From CAIVPM01 sp049242885 (GTDB lineage Bacteria; Bacteroidota; Bacteroidia; Chitinophagales; Chitinophagaceae), in the NCBI GenBank assembly GCA_049242885.1, contig JBMLOQ010000115.1:1-13813 (forward strand): DNA of 13,813 bases. The letters run 5' to 3'. A program made the translations under genes and the position numbers. Of the stretch, positions 1 through 6,024 are shown in pieces; the stretch's first letter is position 1; each line of letters starts with the position of its first letter. Below the pieces are notes generated by a model, which was not told the origin of the DNA, made no database searches, and saw only the letters and a program-made list of their open reading frames with translations.

Positions 1-7
1 ATTTTAT

Positions 8-940
8 TTAAAATTCTTCTTTTTTCATTTGCATCATACCCATAATCTGCTTCATATTTTTTTGCATTCCTTCGGGGCTTCCATCTAAGAAAATAATGTT
101 GCCTTTGCCAGCTTCTGCAAAATTTTTCACAGCTTCTGTCCACATACTAAATAAAATTACATTAGTATCTAAATTAGCTTGCTTCATTTCTTCGGCAGCT
201 TGGCTCATACCTTTTGCTACTTCAGCTCTAAACAAAGCAACACCTTGTCCACGTAACTGAGCTGCAATTTTTTCGGCTTCTGCACTAATTTTTATCGAAT
301 TACCTTCGGCTTCTGCAGCTTTTGTTTTGGTAATTAGTAATGCTTGACCTTCGTTTTCTGCAGCAGCCTTTAAATTGTTACTTGCTACTACTTTGCTCAT
401 GCTATCTAAAATAGCTTTATCAAACGTAATATCATTAATCTGTAAATCTTGTAAATGATAACCCCAGCTTTCAAGGCTTTGATCTATTTGGTCTTTTACA
501 AAAAGTACAATTTCGTTTCTTAAACTTAAAATTTCTGCTTGTTTTTTTGTGGCAACAAAAGCCCTAATGCTACCTTCAACAGTTCTTATTAAAGCTTGCA
601 TTAAATCTTTATCACTTACAAATTTAAAAGCTACATTTTTTATAGATTCTTCTTCTTGGTTTATTACACTGTACAACAACATGCTTTTAAAATACACATT
701 GGCTTGGTCGTTTGTAACTGCTTGAAACTCTAACTCTACACTTCTATTTTGAATACTTACTGTTTTAAATACTTGCTCTATAATAGGAATTTTAAAGTTT
801 AATCCAGCCCTTAAAATTCTTTGGTATTTACCAAACATGGTAATTACTGCAATTGTTCCTTGGTTTACAGTAACTAAAGAACTAAAAACTAGTATAAGTA
901 GTAAGGCTATCCACCAGTAACTGATAATAAATGAAGGCAT
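8..940 (-). CDS. SPFH/prohibitin-family membrane protein (band 7, slipin-like)
   Basis: A 310-residue protein with one N-terminal membrane segment (about residues 8-25), then an SPFH/band-7 domain (about 26-190) starting with the typical VNQGTIAVITMFGKY stretch. An Ala/Glu-rich helical coiled-coil region follows (about 185-250, with repeated AAAEAEG-like patterns), and the tail is Met-rich (about 293-306). SPFH proteins oligomerise on the inner membrane and organise microdomains or control membrane proteases. No NfeD-like partner is visible in the window, so the specific role is open. The ATG start at 938-940 sits directly before the membrane segment. The gene begins 30 bases after the stop of the DUF4293 gene on the same strand, with no promoter motif seen between, so co-transcription is likely. 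Family assignment is firm; substrate and physiological role are inference. Confidence 0.9.
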   Translation of the reverse strand: MPSFIISYWWIALLLILVFSSLVTVNQGTIAVITMFGKYQRILRAGLNFKIPIIEQVFKTVSIQNRSVELEFQAVTNDQANVYFKSMLLYSVINQEEESIKNVAFKFVSDKDLMQALIRTVEGSIRAFVATKKQAEILSLRNEIVLFVKDQIDQSLESWGYHLQDLQINDITFDKAILDSMSKVVASNNLKAAAENEGQALLITKTKAAEAEGNSIKISAEAEKIAAQLRGQGVALFRAEVAKGMSQAAEEMKQANLDTNVILFSMWTEAVKNFAEAGKGNIIFLDGSPEGMQKNMKQIMGMMQMKKEEF

Positions 941-970
941 AATGTTTGTTTTATTGTAATTTAAATTGTT

Positions 971-1396
971 TTATCTAAGTCTATCAACACTTTTTATAAG
1001 TTTTTCATCTTTATAAATACCCATTGCAGCTAAGACTAAAAACAATGGTATCACAGCTGAAATTATGGCAGTAAGGCTGAAAGTTCCATCAACAAACTTA
1101 TTCGTTTCTACATAATATAGTGCCAAATTACCCATGCTAATGATAATTGTAATGATAGTTAATAGCAATTGTTTGGGACGATTTTTATATAAAAAAATTA
1201 AAGCCAAACTAGCCAACGCAATAGCTACAGTAAAAATTAAGATAACTAAAGAAGGCTCTTTTGCAGTTAGTAAAGTAAATTGTTTTTGCTGGCTAGTAAT
1301 ATTTAAAACGTTACCAGAATAAAAAGGGAATTTAATAGATAAAAAACTACTAACACTTGCAAAAAGTAACCATAAAGTTTGCTTACGCTGAATCAT
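971..1396 (-). CDS. DUF4293-family four-helix membrane protein
   Basis: A 141-residue integral membrane protein with four predicted helices (about residues 5-24, 49-70, 75-96 and 107-127), a positively charged loop between helices 2 and 3 (KNRPK), and a basic C-terminal tail. The opening MIQRKQTLWLL matches the MIQR-x-QT-x-(Y/W)-LL start I associate with DUF4293, a Bacteroidota family of unknown function. The ATG at 1394-1396 is preceded by an A-rich leader without a Shine-Dalgarno sequence, and a TAnnTTTG promoter element lies just upstream. It is probably the first gene of a transcript that continues into the SPFH gene. No catalytic motif is seen, so no function is proposed. Confidence 0.85.
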   Translation of the reverse strand: MIQRKQTLWLLFASVSSFLSIKFPFYSGNVLNITSQQKQFTLLTAKEPSLVILIFTVAIALASLALIFLYKNRPKQLLLTIITIIISMGNLALYYVETNKFVDGTFSLTAIISAVIPLFLVLAAMGIYKDEKLIKSVDRLR

Positions 1397-1413
1397 ACAT
1401 TTTTTTTACTACA

Positions 1414-1421
1414 CAAATATA
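1414..1421 (-). promoter_or_regulatory. Putative -7 promoter element for the DUF4293-SPFH transcript
   Basis: On the minus strand this reads TATATTTG, a perfect match to the Bacteroidota -7 consensus TAnnTTTG. It lies 17 bases before the DUF4293 ATG, which implies a leader of only about 10-13 nt. No good TTG element is seen at the usual -33 spacing, so the call rests on the -7 motif and its position. Confidence 0.5.
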
Positions 1422-1503
1422 TGAGTATAAACTGCATTAGGTTTATTACAAATAATATGGATAAGTTTTTAAAATAGAATTTATAAAAATAAACATAGCT
1501 GCT

Positions 1504-1511
1504 TAGATTTG
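1504..1511 (+). promoter_or_regulatory. Putative -7 promoter element for the DUF4476-truA transcript
   Basis: TAGATTTG matches the Bacteroidota -7 consensus TAnnTTTG. It would start transcription near 1517, about 60 bases before the DUF4476 start codon. No TTG is seen at the expected -33 distance, so this is a motif-and-position call only. Confidence 0.4.
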
Positions 1512-1577
1512 TACCAAATTTTAAAATAGCAAGTTTTAGGGTTTAGTTTAATATTCTATGTCCTTTGAAATTTTTTA

Positions 1578-2681
1578 ATGACTAAAATAATTTGTATGAA
1601 ATGGAGGATGTTGATATGGTTGTGTTTAGTAGTAAATTTAAGTATTGCCCAGCAGTATTTTTTTGTACTTATAGAAAATGCTGAAAAGCAACCATTTGTA
1701 GTTAAAGTAAACGATAAAATATTTACTGGTAATCATTTTATTACTGTTCCAAAATTGCAAAAAGGCACTCACGAATTTGTAGTTGAAAAAAGTAAAATAG
1801 TAAGTGAAAAGTTTATAGTAAACATTGTTGCAGATGATTTAGGCTTTGTATTAAAATCTTCGCCAGATAAGGGTTTGGTATTGTTTGATATTAATAGTTT
1901 TAAAACATTAATCCCAATTAGCAAAGAAATAGTAGAGGTTGCAAAAACTGAAATACAAAAGCCAGAAACACAAAAAAAAGAAGAAATAAAAAATGAAGTA
2001 ATTGAAACACCAATAAAAGTAGTAGAAACTTACCCAAATGTGCAGCAAAAAAAAGAAAGTTCTGAATTGCCGAATACTAAAAAAGAAGAATTAAAAGCAG
2101 CACCAATTAATCAAGAAAATCCTCCAAAAGATATTGCCAAAGTGCAAGAAATTTCAGCAAGTAAAAATACTTCAAGGAAGATATTTGAAAATGCTTCTGA
2201 TAAAGGGATTGATCAAATATATGTGGTGGATAATGGAGGCAAGTTAGATACGGTAGCCATATTTGTGCCACAGCTAAGTATTGCAACTACAATTAAAGAA
2301 ACACCAAAAATTGCAGAACCTGCTCCTAAAGTTGAGGTAACGGCAAAGTCAGATGATGCCCCTGCAAAAAAAGTTTATGCAAATTCAAATTGTATTACCT
2401 TGGTTTCTACATCATCTTTTGAACAAATCATTCAAGCAGTAAGTACTGAATCTACAGATAAAGCAAAACTTAATAAAGCCAACAGTTTTTTCAATAAAGA
2501 TTGTTTTAGCACCAACCAAATAAGGCAAATTGGTAATTTGTTTAATAATGATTATTATAAATTTGATTTTTATAGAGCATCAAAAAAACTAATACTCGAT
2601 TTGCAAAATTTTTCAACTTTAAAAGCAACCATTAAAGAAGAAAAAGTACAAGAAATGTTTACCGATTTGTTAAATAATTAA
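1578..2681 (+). CDS. Exported DUF4476-domain protein with low-complexity linker
   Basis: A 367-residue protein in three parts. (1) An N-terminal signal peptide ending near SIA/QQ (about residue 24-25), followed by a beta-rich segment (about 26-115) resembling PEGA-like surface domains. (2) A long Lys/Glu/Pro/Thr-rich linker (about 116-268) of low complexity. (3) A C-terminal DUF4476 domain (about 270-365), recognisable from the pattern F-x2-I-(x)n-K-x-x-x-A followed by C-x-(S/T)-x-Q-(I/V)-x-x-(I/L) and a late D-x-x-N-F. Two cysteines in this domain (C272, C309) could form a disulfide in the periplasm. ATG 1578 is used, but Met7 (1596), which starts MKWRMLIW, gives a tighter signal peptide and is an equally plausible start. 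The stop is one base before truA, so the two genes are probably co-transcribed. DUF4476 has no known function. Confidence 0.85.
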   Translation: MTKIICMKWRMLIWLCLVVNLSIAQQYFFVLIENAEKQPFVVKVNDKIFTGNHFITVPKLQKGTHEFVVEKSKIVSEKFIVNIVADDLGFVLKSSPDKGLVLFDINSFKTLIPISKEIVEVAKTEIQKPETQKKEEIKNEVIETPIKVVETYPNVQQKKESSELPNTKKEELKAAPINQENPPKDIAKVQEISASKNTSRKIFENASDKGIDQIYVVDNGGKLDTVAIFVPQLSIATTIKETPKIAEPAPKVEVTAKSDDAPAKKVYANSNCITLVSTSSFEQIIQAVSTESTDKAKLNKANSFFNKDCFSTNQIRQIGNLFNNDYYKFDFYRASKKLILDLQNFSTLKATIKEEKVQEMFTDLLNN

Positions 2682-2682
2682 T

Positions 2683-3438
2683 ATGCCTCGTTATTTTATT
2701 GAGGTTGCATATAATGGCAAAAATTATGCTGGTTTTCAAGTTCAGCAAAATGCAAATACCATTCAAAGTGAAGTTGAAAAGGCATTTGGAGTGTTTTTTT
2801 ATCAAAAGTTAGAACTTACAGGCTCATCACGAACGGATGCAGGCGTTCATAGTTTACAAAACTTTTATCATGTTGATACTAACTTGATTTTAGAAAGAAA
2901 ACATATTTACAATCTAAATGCCATTTTGCCTCCAGATATTGTAATTAAAAACATTTATAATGTAGCTATAGATGCACATTGCAGATTTTTAGCAAATTAT
3001 CGCAGCTACGAGTATTTTGTTTACCAAACCAAAAATCCTTTTTTAAAAGAAACAGCTTGGCATTTCCCGTTTAACATAAATATAGATGCTCTAAAAGAGG
3101 CTGCACAAGTAGTAAAATCCTACAGCAATTTTACTACATTCTCAAAAAAACACACACAAGTTAATAATTTTAATTGCCAAATTTTACATAGCCAATGGGT
3201 ACAAGAAAAAGATTGTTTAATTTACCAGGTAAAAGCCAATAGATTTTTAAGAGGAATGGTTAAAGGCCTTGTAGGTACCATGTTGCAAGTAGGTAGAGAA
3301 AATATTTCTATAGAAAGGTTTAAGGAAATTATTGAAGCACAAAATTGTAATTTAGCCAATTTTACCCCTCCAAGTCATGGTTTGTTTTTGGTAGAAGTTA
3401 ATTATCCCAATGGTGTTTTAAATAATCCTATTCATTAA
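2683..3438 (+). CDS. truA: tRNA pseudouridine(38-40) synthase TruA
   Basis: A 251-residue enzyme of normal TruA length. It converts uridine to pseudouridine at positions 38-40 of the tRNA anticodon arm, in the cytoplasm. The catalytic motif GSSRTDAGVHS is present with the catalytic aspartate at D52. The conserved tyrosine region appears as R-S-Y-E-Y (about residues 107-111). The C-terminal half carries the expected NRFLRGMVKGLVGTMLQVGR stretch of the second TruA subdomain. The ATG at 2683 starts MPRYFIEVAYNG, the standard N-terminus of the family. It begins one base after the DUF4476 stop codon. Its stop shares a TTAA tetranucleotide with the stop of the convergent Fe-S gene. Confidence 0.97.
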   Translation: MPRYFIEVAYNGKNYAGFQVQQNANTIQSEVEKAFGVFFYQKLELTGSSRTDAGVHSLQNFYHVDTNLILERKHIYNLNAILPPDIVIKNIYNVAIDAHCRFLANYRSYEYFVYQTKNPFLKETAWHFPFNINIDALKEAAQVVKSYSNFTTFSKKHTQVNNFNCQILHSQWVQEKDCLIYQVKANRFLRGMVKGLVGTMLQVGRENISIERFKEIIEAQNCNLANFTPPSHGLFLVEVNYPNGVLNNPIH

Positions 3439-4748
3439 GCTTCAAGTGCCCATTTGTCTCTGTCATCTGGACTAAACTTCCAAGGAGCAAAATTATTTTC
3501 TATATTGCTAAACATGCCATTCCATTCTTGTGGGCTATTGCTTTCTTCCATAACTAAATTTCTTCTTAGCTCAGTAATAATTTCTAGAGGAGAAATGCTT
3601 ACTGGGCAAGCATCTACACAGGCATTGCAAGTAGTACAAGCACGTAATTCTTCAACAGTAATATAATCGTGTAAAAGCGATTTGTTATCTGGCACAAAAG
3701 ATTTGTTGGCATTTATGTTTTTACCTACTTCTTCAAGTCTATCTCTTGTTTTCATCATAATGCTTCTTGGACTAAGCAGTTTGCCAGTAATATTTGCTGG
3801 GCAAGCACTAGTGCAACGGCCACATTCTGTACAACTATAAGCATCTAATAAATTTTTCCAACTTAAATCCATTACATCTCTAGCACCAAAACTTGCAGGA
3901 GGTGCAGCATCAGTAGGTGCCAACTCTGGTTGCATAGCATACAACACTTCGTTTTGTATAGCTGGCATATTTTTTATTGTTCCTAAGGCTTCTAATCTTG
4001 TATAATATGCATTTGGAAAAGCAAGCATTATATGCAAATGTTTGCTATAAGGTAAGTAATTTAAGAAAGCCAAAATACCCAAAATGTGCAGCCACCAAGC
4101 CACTCTTTCAATAGCAACTAAGCTTGGGCTACTTAAACCATTAAATAAAGGTTGTAAGTATTGAGAAATTACAAAGTTGCCTGTATTTATATAGTGTGGT
4201 TCACCTCGACTTTGCAAAATAGTGTCACAAGCATTCATGCCTAAAAACAAACTCATCAATACAATTTCAGTAATTAAAATGTAATTGGCATCACTTTTTG
4301 GCCATCCTTTTAAATCGTTGCTAGCAAAGCGTTTAAGCTTTATTATATTTCTTCGGCATAAAAAAACAACACAAACAACTAATACTAAAAAAGCTAAAAT
4401 TTCAAAAACATTTATTAAAAACCTATACAAACCAGTTGGTATAAATTCAGCAAAAATTCTATGCTTGCCAGTAATGCCATCAATTACAATTTCTAAAACT
4501 TCAATGTTTATAATTATAAATCCTGCATAAATAATTAAATGCATTATGGCAACTAGTGGATTATTAAACATCTTTTTTTGGCCAAGTGCCAGTAAAATCA
4601 TGTTTTTCCAGCGTTGGGGCTTATTGTCGCTGAAGTCTTCATCTTTTCCTAATAAAATATTTCGGCGTATTTCGCTAGCTTTTTTGTAAAACAAAAAACT
4701 AGCAATACCAAGTGCTGCAACAAACAAAGCTTGTAATATATACTGCAT
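3435..4748 (-). CDS. Membrane-anchored 4Fe-4S oxidoreductase subunit (HdrC/NarI-like fusion)
   Basis: A 437-residue protein with about five N-terminal membrane helices (roughly residues 3-21, 64-85, 110-131, 156-175, 213-233) and a cytoplasmic C-terminal ferredoxin-like domain. Two complete 4Fe-4S motifs are visible: C306-C309-C312-C316P and C371-C374-C377-C381P. The membrane part resembles the cytochrome b subunit of nitrate/heterodisulfide reductase complexes; H70, H221 and nearby H237/H239 are candidate haem ligands (inference). It is probably an electron-transfer module between quinone and a soluble partner. A longer frame starting with TTG at 4769 exists, but ATG 4748 gives MQYILQALF directly before the first helix and is preferred. 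In many Bacteroidota a CCG-domain (HdrB-like) gene follows; here truA converges instead. The gene overlaps truA by 4 nt. Confidence 0.88.
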   Translation of the reverse strand: MQYILQALFVAALGIASFLFYKKASEIRRNILLGKDEDFSDNKPQRWKNMILLALGQKKMFNNPLVAIMHLIIYAGFIIINIEVLEIVIDGITGKHRIFAEFIPTGLYRFLINVFEILAFLVLVVCVVFLCRRNIIKLKRFASNDLKGWPKSDANYILITEIVLMSLFLGMNACDTILQSRGEPHYINTGNFVISQYLQPLFNGLSSPSLVAIERVAWWLHILGILAFLNYLPYSKHLHIMLAFPNAYYTRLEALGTIKNMPAIQNEVLYAMQPELAPTDAAPPASFGARDVMDLSWKNLLDAYSCTECGRCTSACPANITGKLLSPRSIMMKTRDRLEEVGKNINANKSFVPDNKSLLHDYITVEELRACTTCNACVDACPVSISPLEIITELRRNLVMEESNSPQEWNGMFSNIENNFAPWKFSPDDRDKWALEA

Positions 4749-4766
4749 AAAAAAATAAATGTGTAG

Positions 4767-4774
4767 CAAAGTAA
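4767..4774 (-). promoter_or_regulatory. Weak candidate -7 element for the Fe-S oxidoreductase gene
   Basis: The minus strand reads TTACTTTG, one mismatch from TAnnTTTG, 18 bases before the preferred ATG at 4748. A minus-strand TTTTG at 4799-4803 lies upstream at a slightly long spacing (about 24 bases). If real, the transcript would start near 4761, inside the longer TTG-initiated frame, which would support ATG 4748 as the start. Confidence 0.3.
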
Positions 4775-4833
4775 GTGAATAGAAAGTTTTTATCCTAACA
4801 AAACATTAACTGGTATTTTTTAAATCCATCTTT

Positions 4834-4841
4834 TACATTTG
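4834..4841 (+). promoter_or_regulatory. Putative -7 promoter element for gldD, probably leaderless
   Basis: TACATTTG is a perfect match to TAnnTTTG and ends only 4 bases before the gldD ATG at 4846. With the usual short distance from this element to the transcription start, the transcript would begin at or within a base or two of the start codon. No clear TTG lies at -33; the nearest is CTGG at 4810-4813. Confidence 0.55.
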
Positions 4842-4845
4842 TACT

Positions 4846-5451
4846 ATGCAAAATTTGCTTAAAAAGAATTTAAAAATATTTGTGCTAGTATTTTATACTG
4901 TAATAATAGGTTGTAACAATAATACTGTAATTAAACCCAAGGGTTATTTTAAAATTGATTTCCCCAAGCACCAATATCAAGTTTTTAACCAAGCTGGTTA
5001 TCCTTATAGTTTTGAATATCCTACTTATGCCACAATTACAAAAGACACTTCGTTTTTTGGAGAAGCCACAGAAAACCCTTGGTGGATAAATATTGAGTTT
5101 CCTAGCTTAAATGGCAAAGTATATATTAGTTATAAGCAAATTGGAAAATATAAATTAGATTCTTTGCTAAAACACAGTTTTAAACTTGCTGATGCACATA
5201 AATCTAAAGCATATAGCAATGAAGATTCCCTGATACAAACACCCAACAATATTCATGGTTTAATGTTTAATGTAGGTGGAAATGTAGCCACTAATAATCA
5301 ATTTTTTTTAACCGATAGTACAACTCATTTTTTGCGAGGAGCAATTTATTTTGAAGCCACACCTAATGAAGATAGCATTATGCCAGTAAATAAATTTGTA
5401 ATGCAAGATGTGGAACATCTTATTAATACTTTTAAATGGAAAAAAAATTAG
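4846..5451 (+). CDS. gldD: Gliding motility lipoprotein GldD homologue
   Basis: A 201-residue lipoprotein. The N-terminus is a type II signal peptide with lipobox I-I-G-C and the lipidated cysteine at C23. The mature part begins with the family-typical PKGYFKIDFP segment and ends with the conserved FLRGAIYFEATPNEDSIMPV region. GldD is required for gliding in Flavobacterium johnsoniae and is associated with the GldKLMN/type IX secretion machinery; homologues are widespread in Bacteroidota, including non-gliding ones, so motility is not implied here. It stands alone: in F. johnsoniae-like gene orders gldE lies next to it, but here the neighbours are an Fe-S protein (divergent) and a STAS protein (convergent, 4-nt overlap of the stop codons). 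ATG 4846 is the only start that gives an intact signal peptide. Confidence 0.88.
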   Translation: MQNLLKKNLKIFVLVFYTVIIGCNNNTVIKPKGYFKIDFPKHQYQVFNQAGYPYSFEYPTYATITKDTSFFGEATENPWWINIEFPSLNGKVYISYKQIGKYKLDSLLKHSFKLADAHKSKAYSNEDSLIQTPNNIHGLMFNVGGNVATNNQFFLTDSTTHFLRGAIYFEATPNEDSIMPVNKFVMQDVEHLINTFKWKKN

Positions 5452-5834
5452 TTGTCTTTTTCAAAATCATCTAGTAATTCTCTTTCAATTTCTTCCATTT
5501 GTACAATATCCCAAGCCTCACTTTCGGTAGGTGTGGCATTTAAAAATTCCAATAGTTCGGCTTCTTCAAAAACTTTTTCTACATTTTCTATCATACAGCA
5601 TACTACAAAACTTTTGTTTTCTTCGTAGCTATTTTGCTGTAAGGTTGCAATTTTAGCAGCAAAGTTTATATCAATACCACTTACATGCTGTAAATTTAAA
5701 ATAACATTGTTTACAGCACTTTCAGAAGCTTTTTTACAATTATCAATTAAATTGTTTGCCATGTTGTCAGCCAAATAAGGAACAACAGGAGTAATTACTG
5801 TAAATTTTTCTTTGGTATCAATTTTGATTTCCAT
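5448..5834 (-). CDS. Small STAS-like domain protein, degenerate at the phospho-acceptor site
   Basis: A 128-residue soluble protein with the strand pattern of STAS/SpoIIAA-like anti-sigma-factor antagonists: an N-terminal beta strand (FTVITPVVPYL), a helix, the strand VNNVILNLQHVSGID (about residues 41-55), then a helix and a C-terminal acidic tail (about 114-128, rich in Glu and Asp). In classical SpoIIAA the Asp of the strand is followed by Ser-Ser-Gly, where the serine is phosphorylated; here it is D55-I56-N57-F58, so that serine is missing. It therefore probably does not work by the standard kinase switch (inference). No cognate anti-sigma kinase or sigma factor is nearby. The ATG at 5832-5834 has an A-rich leader. 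Family placement is moderate; the function is unknown. Confidence 0.7.
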   Translation of the reverse strand: MEIKIDTKEKFTVITPVVPYLADNMANNLIDNCKKASESAVNNVILNLQHVSGIDINFAAKIATLQQNSYEENKSFVVCCMIENVEKVFEEAELLEFLNATPTESEAWDIVQMEEIERELLDDFEKDN

Positions 5835-6024
5835 ACAAAAACAAAAAAGTTTAAAAACATTAAAAACTTGTTCAAATATTGGGTAAAAATATTCGTTATA
5901 AAATTAAATAATTGAAATAAAGTTTTCCCTACCTTCCGATTTTATTAAATACTAGTTTATTTTTAGAACAATTTTGTTATTGCTTTGGTTAATAAATTAA
6001 AAAAACATCATCAAAAAATATTAT

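Noticed and set aside
4749..4769. TTG-initiated N-terminal extension of the Fe-S oxidoreductase (seven extra residues)
   Set aside because: ATG 4748 gives a normal N-terminus at the first membrane helix, and a possible promoter element overlaps the extension.
5835..6024. CIRCE- or CtsR-type heat-shock operator upstream of clpC
   Set aside because: No direct heptamer repeat of the CtsR type and no CIRCE inverted repeat could be found; only a weak -7-like motif is present.
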